DNA of 64,000 bases from M3007 sp044347755 (GTDB taxonomy: Bacteria > Bacteroidota > Bacteroidia > Chitinophagales > Saprospiraceae): assembly GCA_044347755.1 (NCBI GenBank), contig JBIKUE010000013.1:1-64000 (forward strand), given 5' to 3'. Below the pieces are notes generated by a model. That model made no database searches and was not told the origin of the DNA. It saw only the letters and a program-made list of their open reading frames with translations. Made by a program: the position numbers and the translations under genes. Each line of letters starts with the position of its first letter. Within the stretch, counting starts at the first letter, position 1. This document shows positions 1-8,314 of the stretch, one piece after another.

Positions 1-15
1 ATTTGGCAAAAACAG

Positions 16-56
16 AAATTATTCACATCCCTATTTAAGGATGATGTGAATAATTT
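16..56 (-). terminator. Hairpin downstream of the DoxX-type gene
   Basis: A perfect 14-bp inverted repeat (16-29 and 43-56, 13-nt loop) is followed on the minus strand by a T-rich stretch (CTGTTTTTG). It lies about 70 bp past the stop of the leftward DoxX-type gene, so it probably ends that transcript. It could also serve a gene lying left of the window. Confidence 0.5.
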
Positions 57-123
57 AAAAGCCAACCTTTTTAAACAATTGATTCTCAATGCTACTAGGG
101 CCGCATAAATGGCTAAAGTCCAG

Positions 124-1362
124 CTAAATACGGATCAGATAATTGGATTTTTCTGCGTCAACCTCTAACAATAAGGTTTCTTTCACTGGCCCGTTCCAAT
201 ATGGACCTTCGCAAAGATAGATTTTTGTACCAACTGGATAAGAGGCCCTTACCGTTGTGAACATAGAAAGTTTTCGGCTAAAACCGTTGGTAGACCGTTC
301 CTGATCGAAAGGCAATTGTGCTCTTACATGTACATGCTTGCCTACAGGACTATTACCACGTATTTTGAAGGTTATCATGTCCAATCCTAACTGAGCCGCA
401 ACCGTTTCCATGTCAGGATTTTGCGTAACGTCTTCCAGAGCCAGGGTTTTCTCCGTTTGTTCGTCGTTGGCTACCTGGAGCCATTGCTCCCGGCTGATTT
501 CATATTTTTTGGTGATATCAATCGTTTTTCCATTATCCGCAATGCCAAGTACATAGACCAATTCCCATTGGTCCTTTGATTTTAGGTAGATACGGGTTCC
601 AACAGGTTTATTATCGGATCTGCTTTGAAGCGCCCCTAACTGGCATCCGTACCCGATCTTTTCTCTTGGAGAGCCAACCAATCCGCGGATTTCCAGTTGA
701 CGACCGCGCAAACTGTTATTGGTCAGCGTGTAGCTAACACGATCCTGTTTTTCCTGTGCGTTTCCAGAAATGGTTACGAATGCAAGAAGTATGCTGGTTA
801 ACACAGGTTTTACCATCTGTAATTTGGTTTTCCGGTGGCTGATCCATGCATCCAGCGCATATCGTCCACTGCCTCCGGCTGCAATCAATAGAAAAGACCA
901 AAAGATCAGTTGTTGGTAATACATGGAGAATGGCATAGGCTCTTTAAACCAGATAAAGGAAACCACCCAAAATTGAAAGGCCATTTGAATGGCTGAAATC
1001 CGGGTTAGCAAGCCAACAGCGATCAATAATCCGCCAACAAACTCTCCATAAGCTGCCAGTACTGCCCAGAATTGTGGTGAGATTACCGTAAATCCAACTT
1101 GCTCCACTTGTTGTATAAACCAGTCAGGCGTACCAAAAGTCAGGTTATCCCATTGCGTGGGCCCCTCAGGATTTATTTTATGAAAAATCTTGGGCAGCCC
1201 GGCGCCTATGGCTATGGAGATGCCGCAGTAAAATCGAAATAACGCATAAACAAGGTGGAACATGCGGTTTTCAGTAAAGGTGTTGGTAGAAAAAAGAGAA
1301 CGAATTTGAGTAAACATGGTAAATGATGTTTGGTGATTGAATGGCACAAAGGTTTGGCTCAT
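124..1362 (-). CDS. DoxX family membrane protein fused to a periplasmic GldM-less secreted-type module
   Basis: Residues about 34-180 are a DoxX-type integral membrane domain with four hydrophobic segments and the usual glycine-rich helices (YGEFVGGLLIAVGLLTR). Residues 183-412 are different: they open with Met, a short basic stretch and a hydrophobic segment ending in SGNAQ|EK, which looks exactly like a signal peptide, followed by a soluble domain that I do not recognise. DoxX domains are small quinone-linked membrane proteins; the function here is not known. The reading frame is continuous, so this is either a true fusion or two genes in one frame with an internal start at 816. The start is uncertain: ATGs at 1362, 1317 and 1263 are all in frame, and the conserved domain needs only the last. 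It is transcribed away from the haloperoxidase-like gene. Confidence 0.7.
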   Translation of the reverse strand: MSQTFVPFNHQTSFTMFTQIRSLFSTNTFTENRMFHLVYALFRFYCGISIAIGAGLPKIFHKINPEGPTQWDNLTFGTPDWFIQQVEQVGFTVISPQFWAVLAAYGEFVGGLLIAVGLLTRISAIQMAFQFWVVSFIWFKEPMPFSMYYQQLIFWSFLLIAAGGSGRYALDAWISHRKTKLQMVKPVLTSILLAFVTISGNAQEKQDRVSYTLTNNSLRGRQLEIRGLVGSPREKIGYGCQLGALQSRSDNKPVGTRIYLKSKDQWELVYVLGIADNGKTIDITKKYEISREQWLQVANDEQTEKTLALEDVTQNPDMETVAAQLGLDMITFKIRGNSPVGKHVHVRAQLPFDQERSTNGFSRKLSMFTTVRASYPVGTKIYLCEGPYWNGPVKETLLLEVDAEKSNYLIRI

Positions 1363-1480
1363 CCAATCGCCCCACGCTTCAGATCAGGATTTAGGACGAC
1401 CCAAATCATGATCTGGGCGTTGCTTAAAAAATTAAAAAACAATTAAAAATGATCTTTTTTTAATCTATTATAAGGGTCTG

Positions 1481-1513
1481 TTGTTTTTCGCAATAGTATT
1501 TGGCTTAATTTTG
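1481..1513 (+). promoter_or_regulatory. Bacteroidota-type promoter of the haloperoxidase-like gene
   Basis: TTG at 1481-1483 and TAATTTTG at 1506-1513, spaced 22 nt, match the Bacteroidota -33/-7 pattern (TTG ... TAnnTTTG). The start codon follows about 43 nt downstream. Confidence 0.5.
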
Positions 1514-1556
1514 GTAGTAATACTATTAATCTGTTAACTTTATCCAACTTTAACTC

Positions 1557-2888
1557 ATGAAAGTTCGTCAACACTTAAAAATTGCCTTCTCTCTCCTCCT
1601 GCTTGTCAGCTCATTATCATGGTGGTCATGTCGCCGTGTAGAGGAAAATCAACAAACTACTAGTTACGATTACGATCCCAGCCTTGTTCGGGAATGGATG
1701 CAATTCTCTTACGATGCCGTAAAGCGTCAGGGCTGGTTTGCATTGGATGCCTCACGCTTGTACGCGTATGCAGCCATCACAGCCTACGAATCTATGGTTC
1801 ATGCGCTGCCCAATGGACGCTCCATGGAAGGCCAATTGCAGGGACTGACATCCTTACCCAAACCTGATCCCAATCAGCGCTACGATTGGGGAATTGTGTT
1901 GTGCCATGCCATGCCTCAAATCCTTGAAGAAATGATGCCCACTATGGCTGCACAATCCAGAAGTAACATGTCGCAACTTGCATTACGCCAGGAAGCCGAT
2001 ATGGTAGCAAGTCATGACATTCCTCAAGAGGTAACAGAACGCTCCAAAGAATTCGCCAATGAACTGGTACGAGCAATCATCGAATGGTCTCGCACTGACA
2101 ACCGGGCGGGTATGGAAAACATTGTGTACACACCACCAAGCCGTGTAGGCAATCCTCAATATTGGGATGGCAGCACGCTCGGGCAGAATTTCATGATGCC
2201 TTTCTGGTGGACAAGCCGCCCGTTTGTCATCCACTCCTATAACATTTGCGAAGTAGCAGCTCCTATCCCATATAGTGAAGACCCACTGAGCAGTTACTAC
2301 CAGGAAATAAAAGAGGTATATGATGCTTCTTTTGATCCAAACAAGGTTGCCATTGGACAATTTTGGGCAAACAACCCAGGCCAATCCGGCACGCCGGCAG
2401 GTTCATGGCTGGGCATTGCTAACCAATTGGTTTCACAGTATAATTTGAATCTGGCTACCACCCTCAAAATGTATGTTTTGCTAACCATCGGTACGCGGGA
2501 TGCATTTATTGCCTGCTGGTATGTGAAGTACAAGTATAATCTGCAACGCCCTGTGTCTTACATCCGTAACGTAATGGGCCATACCAATTGGAGTTCTCCG
2601 GTACCAACCCCACCATACCCGGACTACACTTCAGGAACCTCTACCAATGGAGGCGTTTCTTCTGAAACCCTCACCCGCCTCTTTGGCGTACGTGCCTTCG
2701 ACGATGGGCAACATATGGATAAAGGTATGGGCATTCGGAGGTTTAATTCGTTTGAAGAAGCTGGTCGTGAAGCCTTCCATTCCCGAATTTATGGTGGCGT
2801 ACACATGCGCCGCGCTTGTCAACTTGGCTTTAACCACGGCGAATGTATTTCTGAATACCTCTGGAACACGCTTGAGTTTGAAAGATAA
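1557..2888 (+). CDS. Vanadium-dependent haloperoxidase / PAP2-like lipoprotein with altered catalytic motif
   Basis: The protein of 443 residues starts with a signal peptide ending in WWSC, so it is probably a lipoprotein (the lipobox is not canonical). The C-terminal half carries the vanadium haloperoxidase/acid phosphatase layout: a Lys...RP block (KYKYNLQRPVSYI, about residue 325), a middle motif and a final SRIYGGVH block (about residue 417) that would bind the vanadate or phosphate. The middle motif, normally PSGHS with the catalytic histidine, reads TSGTS here; the codons (ACT TCA GGA ACC TCT) are unambiguous. Binding residues are therefore kept while the general acid/base histidine is missing. 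It is a single-gene unit with its own promoter upstream and a strong terminator downstream. Family assignment is good, enzymatic activity doubtful. Confidence 0.8.
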   Translation: MKVRQHLKIAFSLLLLVSSLSWWSCRRVEENQQTTSYDYDPSLVREWMQFSYDAVKRQGWFALDASRLYAYAAITAYESMVHALPNGRSMEGQLQGLTSLPKPDPNQRYDWGIVLCHAMPQILEEMMPTMAAQSRSNMSQLALRQEADMVASHDIPQEVTERSKEFANELVRAIIEWSRTDNRAGMENIVYTPPSRVGNPQYWDGSTLGQNFMMPFWWTSRPFVIHSYNICEVAAPIPYSEDPLSSYYQEIKEVYDASFDPNKVAIGQFWANNPGQSGTPAGSWLGIANQLVSQYNLNLATTLKMYVLLTIGTRDAFIACWYVKYKYNLQRPVSYIRNVMGHTNWSSPVPTPPYPDYTSGTSTNGGVSSETLTRLFGVRAFDDGQHMDKGMGIRRFNSFEEAGREAFHSRIYGGVHMRRACQLGFNHGECISEYLWNTLEFER

Positions 2889-2923
2889 CATCCAGCATAC
2901 TCAATAAAAAACAATGTAGCCCG

Positions 2924-2961
2924 GCCGGGTGAGCCTTACCTGCTCACCCGGCTTTTTTTTT
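2924..2961 (+). terminator. Rho-independent terminator
   Basis: An 11-bp perfect GC-rich stem (2924-2934 with 2942-2952, 7-nt loop) is followed by nine T residues. It ends the haloperoxidase-like transcript. Confidence 0.9.
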
Positions 2962-3054
2962 ACGCAGATGGCCTGTTTTTCTTAATCTAGTTTATTGGCT
3001 CGCTGCACGTCAGGCATGCAACTTTGTACCATCAAAATAAAAATATCACAGCAC

Positions 3055-3930
3055 ATGAACAGAAAGCAATTCCTCCGCAACAGTCTGCTCGGCGCAGGAG
3101 CACTCGCCACTTCCGGCGTTGCCAAAGCCGTGATAGACAACAATATCGATGAACTGAAGCCACTGAACATCATCGGTTTTAACCACATTCCCAATCCAAA
3201 ATCTAATAATATGGCCAACACCGTTTTGCATAAAGCCGACACCCGTGGTCACGCCAACCATGGCTGGCTTAAATCACACCACAGTTTTAGCTTCGCTAAT
3301 TATTACAATCCTGAGCGCATGCACTTCGGAGTACTGAGGGTATTGAACGACGATACCGTTGAATCAGGCATGGGATTCGGCACACACCCGCACGACAACA
3401 TGGAGATCATCAGTATTCCGTTGGAGGGTGATCTGGAACATAAAGACAGTATGGGTAATGTAGCCACCATCCGCCAGGGTGATGTACAGGTAATGAGTGC
3501 CGGAACGGGAATTTACCACTCTGAATACAACAGGAATAAGGATCAGCTTGTAAAATTCCTGCAAATCTGGGTGTTCCCAAACAAGCGCAATGTAACCCCT
3601 CGTTACGACCAGATTACCTTGAAATCTGCAGAAGAAAAAAACAAGCTCGTTCAAATCCTTTCCCCCAATGCAGATGATGACGGTGTTTGGATTCATCAGA
3701 ATGCCTGGTTCCATCTGGGCAATCTGGAAGCAGGCTTCCAAACGGAGTACAACTATAAAGGAGGAGCCGGAAACGGGGTGTATGTTTTTGTTTTGGATGG
3801 TGATGTAACTGTGGAGAATCAAGCATTAAACAAACGGGATGGTTTCGGCATCTGGAATACCGATAAAATACAAATAAAAGCGGATACCAATGCACGTATA
3901 CTGCTCATGGAAGTTCCGATGAGCATCTAA
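3055..3930 (+). CDS. Pirin family protein (YhhW/quercetinase-like) with an N-terminal export-type signal
   Basis: The cupin core begins with the usual pirin opening (HKADTRGHANHG, HSFSFANYYNP) and carries the metal-binding set GFGTHPHDNMEI and, later, LEHKD. Pirins are Fe- or other metal-binding bicupins; some oxidise quercetin, others act with transcription factors. I start it at ATG 3055 because this gives MNRKQFLRN followed by a hydrophobic Ala/Gly-rich stretch, a Tat-like signal (RK instead of RR). Most pirins begin where an internal ATG (3211, MANTVLHKAD) lies here, so a cytosolic product from that start is equally possible. It is the first gene of a four-gene same-strand set with the nitroreductase, a receiver-like protein and an iron-sulfur protein. 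Confidence 0.85.
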   Translation: MNRKQFLRNSLLGAGALATSGVAKAVIDNNIDELKPLNIIGFNHIPNPKSNNMANTVLHKADTRGHANHGWLKSHHSFSFANYYNPERMHFGVLRVLNDDTVESGMGFGTHPHDNMEIISIPLEGDLEHKDSMGNVATIRQGDVQVMSAGTGIYHSEYNRNKDQLVKFLQIWVFPNKRNVTPRYDQITLKSAEEKNKLVQILSPNADDDGVWIHQNAWFHLGNLEAGFQTEYNYKGGAGNGVYVFVLDGDVTVENQALNKRDGFGIWNTDKIQIKADTNARILLMEVPMSI

Positions 3931-4025
3931 ACGTGGATCAACACACGAACACAAAGCCAGATTTTGCGTTATACCGGTAGATGAGTTTACCTCGTCTTCC
4001 AATTTTTAAGCAGGATTTTTCATCC

Positions 4026-4604
4026 ATGATAAAAACAGCAAACACCCGGCTACCGGTGATCGATTTGATCAAAAACCGTTGGAGTGCCCGGGCTTTCTCG
4101 GATCAACCAATTTCAGAAGAGCAAATCATGACGCTCATAGAGGCCGCTGCCTGGGCGCCATCTTCTATGAATGAACAACCCTGGCGCTATCGCTATGGGA
4201 TGAAAGGCTCCCATATATTTGATCAAATGTGGGATTGCCTGCTTCCAGGCAATCAACCCTGGGCCAAAAACGCTGCCACCATGGTATTGTGTACGGCAAA
4301 AACCAACTTTGCCCGAAACGGCCAGCCCAATTTTTATGCCATGCATGATACTGGCATGGCCAATGCACTCCTCATGTTACAAGCTACGTCTATGAACATA
4401 TATGGGCACATTATGGCCGGTTTTGACCCTGAAAAATTGCGGGATACCTTTCAGTTAGGCGAAGATGAAGTGGCTGTTTGCCTGATCGCTCTAGGTTACC
4501 TCGGCACTCCTGACCAATTGGAAGAGCCATTCCGTACCCGGGAGATCACTCCACGAAGCCGGATGGCACTTGAATCTTTGATCCCTGAAACGCCAGCCTT
4601 TTAA
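4026..4604 (+). CDS. Nitroreductase family protein
   Basis: About 192 residues with the FMN-binding nitroreductase pattern: the N-terminal basic motif (KNRWSARAFSDQPI), the AAWAPSSMNEQPWRY segment that contacts FMN, and the C-terminal ALGYLGTPDQLEEP segment. These enzymes are homodimeric flavoproteins that reduce nitro groups, quinones or similar acceptors with NAD(P)H; the physiological substrate cannot be told from sequence. The ATG at 4026 is preferred to the upstream in-frame ATG at 3981 because homology starts there. It lies 95 bp after the pirin gene and 9 bp before the next gene, so the group is probably one operon. Confidence 0.88.
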   Translation: MIKTANTRLPVIDLIKNRWSARAFSDQPISEEQIMTLIEAAAWAPSSMNEQPWRYRYGMKGSHIFDQMWDCLLPGNQPWAKNAATMVLCTAKTNFARNGQPNFYAMHDTGMANALLMLQATSMNIYGHIMAGFDPEKLRDTFQLGEDEVAVCLIALGYLGTPDQLEEPFRTREITPRSRMALESLIPETPAF

Positions 4605-4613
4605 AACGCTGTT

Positions 4614-4949
4614 ATGAATCCAAAGATCAAGGTACTCGTAGTAGGCAGGCACCCTGAAATTATGCAAACCGTTCTAAACCTTATTAATAAAACAGACGAC
4701 TGGGTTGCAGAGGGTGCGCTATCTGATGAAACGGCCATTGAGTTGTATCAACAAAGACGGTTTGACGTGGTATTGATCGGTGGGGGAGTTGAGGAAGAAA
4801 GCGAAGCCAAATTACGCGCTATCTTTACCTTTCAAAACCCGCTTATCCGAATTGTACAACATTACGGAGGGGGCAGTGGGCTCTTATTTGCAGAAATTAA
4901 ATCGGCCTTATTAAAACAAGCTGAGGGGAAAAACACCCTCCAAGACTAA
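4614..4949 (+). CDS. Small receiver-like (pseudo-receiver) protein
   Basis: This 111-residue protein has an alternating beta/alpha pattern like a response-regulator receiver: IKVLVVGRHPEI at the first strand, FDVVLIGGG at the third, and IRIVQHYGGGSG later. The aspartate that is phosphorylated in true receivers, at the end of the third strand, is replaced by glycine, and the acidic pair after strand one is also missing. No output domain is present. I therefore read it as a non-phosphorylatable receiver-fold protein, function unknown. It lies between the nitroreductase (9 bp upstream) and the 4Fe-4S/CDGSH gene (22 bp downstream), which suggests a role in the same redox or stress unit. Confidence 0.6.
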   Translation: MNPKIKVLVVGRHPEIMQTVLNLINKTDDWVAEGALSDETAIELYQQRRFDVVLIGGGVEEESEAKLRAIFTFQNPLIRIVQHYGGGSGLLFAEIKSALLKQAEGKNTLQD

Positions 4950-4971
4950 CCACCCAGCTAGCTAACTTCTT

Positions 4972-5400
4972 ATGAGCGAAATAACCAAAAAATACACCAA
5001 TGGCGAAGTCACGGTAGTTTGGAAGCCTGATCAATGTATTCACTCCCGCCTATGCTGGACCCAATTGGGTGAAGTGTTTAATCCCCGCAACCGGCCTTGG
5101 GTTAATATGGAGCGGGCGTCTACAGAAAAAATCATAGATCAGGTTTCCAAATGCCCAAGTGGCGCGCTGAGCTATTATTGGAATAACACGGAGAATCCTC
5201 CGGAAAATATTTCAACAGAAACTAAGATCGAAGTAATCCCAAATGGTCCTTTGCTCGTATATGGAAACATAAACGTTCAACTCAAAGATGGCACCAAGGA
5301 AAATCGCAGCAAAGTCACAGCATTTTGTCGCTGTGGCCAGTCCAAAAACAAGCCCTTCTGTGATGGCAGTCATATTGGCGCCGGCTTTGAGGATGTGTAA
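4972..5400 (+). CDS. YjdI-type 4Fe-4S mono-cluster domain fused to a CDGSH iron-sulfur domain
   Basis: Two iron-sulfur modules are joined in 142 residues. Residues 1-70 match the divergent ferredoxin-like YjdI/Fer4_19 family (CIHSRLCW and KCPSGALSYYW supply the cysteines). Residues about 90-140 are a CDGSH domain with the C-x-C...C...H ligand set (FCRCGQSKNKPFCDGSH) that binds a 2Fe-2S cluster. Such fusions are known in Bacteroidota and other bacteria and are thought to transfer electrons or clusters, but no reaction is established. It closes the pirin-nitroreductase-receiver group. Confidence 0.9.
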   Translation: MSEITKKYTNGEVTVVWKPDQCIHSRLCWTQLGEVFNPRNRPWVNMERASTEKIIDQVSKCPSGALSYYWNNTENPPENISTETKIEVIPNGPLLVYGNINVQLKDGTKENRSKVTAFCRCGQSKNKPFCDGSHIGAGFEDV

Positions 5401-5545
5401 TCCAATGCCCCCAGAAGCGAACGCTATCGTTTCAGCTCATGGAAACTCCGGCGCCCAATCATTCACACGCATCAGTACCCCACTCCCATTGGCTGGCACC
5501 TCCCAGGCAACTTTCCCACATAATTTTCTGGATAACAAGATTTTG

Positions 5546-5573
5546 CAGGCTTTTCATTGAACAAAAAAGCCTG
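5546..5573 (+). terminator. Weak hairpin after the iron-sulfur gene
   Basis: A 9-bp stem (CAGGCTTTT at 5546-5554 with AAAAGCCTG at 5565-5573) is followed by a T-rich but interrupted stretch. It lies between the iron-sulfur operon and apaG, about 150 bp after the stop. The rest of 5401-5590 shows nothing else I can name. Confidence 0.4.
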
Positions 5574-5590
5574 ATGCTTATTTTTACCGC

Positions 5591-5977
5591 ATGGAAATAG
5601 CCGTAACCAATGGCATCACTGTTGCCGTCGATGTAATTTATCTCGCTCAGCATTCCGATCCAAAAGAGGATCGGTTCATATTTGCTTATTTCATCCACAT
5701 AGAAAATGGGAGTCCGTATACCGTGCAACTACTGCGGAGGCACTGGTATATCCATGATGGAGCCCATCCATTACGTGAAGTTGAAGGAGAAGGTGTGGTA
5801 GGTGAACAGCCTATACTGGCGCCCGGCGAAACCTACGAATATAGATCTTATTGCGAGTTAAAATCAGAAATTGGTAAAATGCGGGGGCATTATACCATGA
5901 TCCGTCAGGAAGATGATGTTTTGTTCGACGTTGAAATTCCTGCCTTCAAACTCATCGAACCCAGTCTCCTTAATTAG
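5591..5977 (+). CDS. apaG: ApaG domain protein
   Basis: The 128-residue protein has the complete ApaG fold signature: VDVIYLAQHSDPKEDRFIFAY, then IENGSPYTVQLLRRHWYIHD, and the YRSYCELKSEIGKMRGHY block near the C-terminus, at the normal family length. ApaG is a small beta-sandwich protein linked to cobalt/magnesium resistance and Ap4A levels in enterics; the biochemical role is still unclear. The gene stands alone, ending 10 bp before the convergent tolC-like gene. Confidence 0.93.
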   Translation: MEIAVTNGITVAVDVIYLAQHSDPKEDRFIFAYFIHIENGSPYTVQLLRRHWYIHDGAHPLREVEGEGVVGEQPILAPGETYEYRSYCELKSEIGKMRGHYTMIRQEDDVLFDVEIPAFKLIEPSLLN

Positions 5978-5987
5978 AGAAGTGCCA

Positions 5988-7337
5988 TTACTTCAAATCC
6001 TTTAGCCTGCCGGCAGTTTTCAGCAGTTTTAACACGGCAAGTTTATAGCTGAAAAATTGTTGCCAATAATTCGTCTCTGCCTCTGAAAGTGCCGTTTGAG
6101 CATTGAGCAGATCTGTCAGTGATGCTACCCCCTCTTTGTATTGAAGCACGAGTTTGTCCGTAATCTCTCTAGCCAACGCAACATTATCGGTTTGGGTCCG
6201 TAGCGCTCTCAAACTGGTTGCCAATTGTTCTTTAGCCTGCCTGAATTCCAGGGCCTTTGCATTGTTTAGTTGGCGATGATCCTCTTCCAGTTTTTGCTCT
6301 TCCAGTTTATACAACCAGGCCTTGTTGTGCACCCGGAATCCGTCGAAAATGGGGATTTTCAATCGTACACCAGCCCCAGCTCCGCCGTACCAGCGCCTGT
6401 CTACATCAAAAAAATTGATGTCCTGCCGGAATCCCTGAGCAGAAACGACGGCAAATGCGCTTAAACTGGGTAGTGCTTCAGCAATGGTGCTTCTTCGTTG
6501 AATTTGCAGCAGTTCCCGATGGTTAGCAATTAGCCGGCTCTCTGTGGTGGTTTTTGGATCCAATGAAAGGCTTTGCCACCTGGCAGAATCAGCAGCAGGT
6601 GCATCCATTTCGGCCCCGAGGTCTAATATCACATCATGTGGCAATCCACACAGAAACAATAAGGTTTGTTGAAGGGCACTGATTCCGGTAAACAGGTTTT
6701 GTCGCTGGGTTTCCAGATTGGTTCTGGCAACCCGGATCCGCTTGACGTCGGTGGGTACGGCATACCCGTTGTCCAATTGCAATTGTGCCATGCCCTGTAG
6801 GGCATCCAATTTCCCTAAATTGGCATTGACCGCCCGAAGGAGTTGTTCGGTTTGTAAGGTTTGATAAAAAACGGTGGCTGTATTGTAAATAACCTCGTCC
6901 TCAGAGCGTTCAATCATCAGGTCACTTATACCACGGCTGGTTTTAAGTGCAGGAACACTTCTACGAGCTGCTTCATTTACCAGGTTTTGTTGAAGGGTTA
7001 CTGTACCGGCCAATTGCCATGGCCTGCCAAATTGCACCGGTACGAAGGTTCCTTCTGCCAGGTTGACTACCTCCCCCGGCATCAGTTGGGTGGGCAACAA
7101 GGGCCAATAATCCAAGCCAATATTTGCTGTAATTTGAGGAAAGCCCTCACTTCTGGCTTCTTTCACCTTCCGCTCCAATATTTGCCGGTCAATTTTGTTC
7201 TTTTTCACCTGGGAGCTGTTTACCAATGCCAATTCAAGACTTTCTCCCAGACTCATCTGCCGAACTGTATTGGTTGTTTGGGCAACTATGCCCGTGTTCA
7301 AAAGAAATGTAAGTGCTATAACCGCTGCTAATTTCAT
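5988..7337 (-). CDS. TolC family outer-membrane efflux protein
   Basis: A 449-residue protein with a Sec signal peptide (residues 1-19, ending VAQ) and two outer-membrane-efflux repeats rich in long helices, with typical ends such as LQYKEGVASLTDLLNAQTALSEAETNYWQQFFSYKLAVLKLLK. TolC proteins form trimeric channels that connect inner-membrane pumps to the exterior. No RND, MFP or ABC partner lies beside it, so it is an orphan channel here, possibly shared by pumps encoded elsewhere. It is convergent with apaG. Confidence 0.92.
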   Translation of the reverse strand: MKLAAVIALTFLLNTGIVAQTTNTVRQMSLGESLELALVNSSQVKKNKIDRQILERKVKEARSEGFPQITANIGLDYWPLLPTQLMPGEVVNLAEGTFVPVQFGRPWQLAGTVTLQQNLVNEAARRSVPALKTSRGISDLMIERSEDEVIYNTATVFYQTLQTEQLLRAVNANLGKLDALQGMAQLQLDNGYAVPTDVKRIRVARTNLETQRQNLFTGISALQQTLLFLCGLPHDVILDLGAEMDAPAADSARWQSLSLDPKTTTESRLIANHRELLQIQRRSTIAEALPSLSAFAVVSAQGFRQDINFFDVDRRWYGGAGAGVRLKIPIFDGFRVHNKAWLYKLEEQKLEEDHRQLNNAKALEFRQAKEQLATSLRALRTQTDNVALAREITDKLVLQYKEGVASLTDLLNAQTALSEAETNYWQQFFSYKLAVLKLLKTAGRLKDLK

Positions 7338-7438
7338 GCTGTTTATTGTCTTGTGGCTTTTCGGACTAGTTCAATTGGTAGTAGCATAAATCCCACTCTC
7401 CTTTCAAGTTTAGCATTTATGCAGAACGCTGGATGCTT

Positions 7439-8296
7439 TTACATTTCAAACCTCAGATGTTTAACCGTTATGCCATGATTCATCAGTTGTTTCAGTGAAT
7501 CAACACCAATAGCGAGGTGTGCTTTGGCAAAATTGGCAGTCACTACTTTATCGCTGGCCTCTGTTTTAACACCCTCATTGGTCATGGGCATATCACTCAC
7601 CAGCAATAGTGCGCCCGCTGGCATTTGATTTTTAAAAGCAGCAACGAAAATCGTGGCCGTCTCCATATCAATCGCAATACAGCGCAAATCACGAAGCTTT
7701 TGTTTGAAATCTTCTCTATGCTCCCAAACCCGTTTGTTGGTTGTGTATACAACACCCGTCCAATAATCTTTTTCATAGTCTCTTATGGTGGTAGAGACTG
7801 CTTTTTGCAAGGCAAACGCCGGCAATGCAGGTACTTCCGGAGGCAGATAGTCGTTACTGGTGCCTTCTCCACGAATCGCTGCAATAGGAAGAATTAAATC
7901 GCCAACCTGGTTTTTACCGGTTTTAAGGCCACCGCATTTACCCAAAAACAATACCGCCTTAGGTTTTATGGCCTCCAGCAAATCAACGATCAACCCCGCG
8001 TTGGGACTTCCAATACCAAAATTGATAATGGTAATACCGGCTGCGGTGGCGGCCTGCATCGGCCGATCCAGCCCATAAATATCCACCTGGTGTTTTTCAG
8101 CAAAATCCTTTACATAGCCTGAAAAATTTACCAGTAAAATGAATTCCCCGAATTCCGTTAAAGGCATACCAGTATATCGGGGCAACCAGTCTTTAACAAT
8201 AGCTGCTTTGGAAGACTTCTCAATAGTAAAGTTTTCGCGCCAAAGCTCGTCCAGTTCAGACTGGGTAATTTTCCGTGGGGAAGATTCACTTTTCAT
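7439..8296 (-). CDS. amn: AMP nucleosidase
   Basis: The 285-residue protein is a PNP/UDP phosphorylase-fold nucleosidase of the Bacteroidota AMP nucleosidase type: GIGSPNAG and FLGKCGGLK near the phosphate site, the ribose/base-binding IDMETATIFVAAF block, and the catalytic aspartate in LLVSDMPM. It hydrolyses AMP to adenine and ribose 5-phosphate and so tunes the adenylate pool. It is shorter than the E. coli Amn because the separate N-terminal regulatory domain is missing, as in other Bacteroidota. The RDD gene follows 18 bp upstream on the same strand. Confidence 0.88.
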   Translation of the reverse strand: MKSESSPRKITQSELDELWRENFTIEKSSKAAIVKDWLPRYTGMPLTEFGEFILLVNFSGYVKDFAEKHQVDIYGLDRPMQAATAAGITIINFGIGSPNAGLIVDLLEAIKPKAVLFLGKCGGLKTGKNQVGDLILPIAAIRGEGTSNDYLPPEVPALPAFALQKAVSTTIRDYEKDYWTGVVYTTNKRVWEHREDFKQKLRDLRCIAIDMETATIFVAAFKNQMPAGALLLVSDMPMTNEGVKTEASDKVVTANFAKAHLAIGVDSLKQLMNHGITVKHLRFEM

Positions 8297-8314
8297 ATCA
8301 ATAAATTGATTTTT

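Noticed and set aside
5401..5590. Extension or small gene after the iron-sulfur gene (frame 5288-5560)
   Set aside because: The frame is an out-of-phase shadow of the CDGSH coding region and has no protein-like features past the stop.
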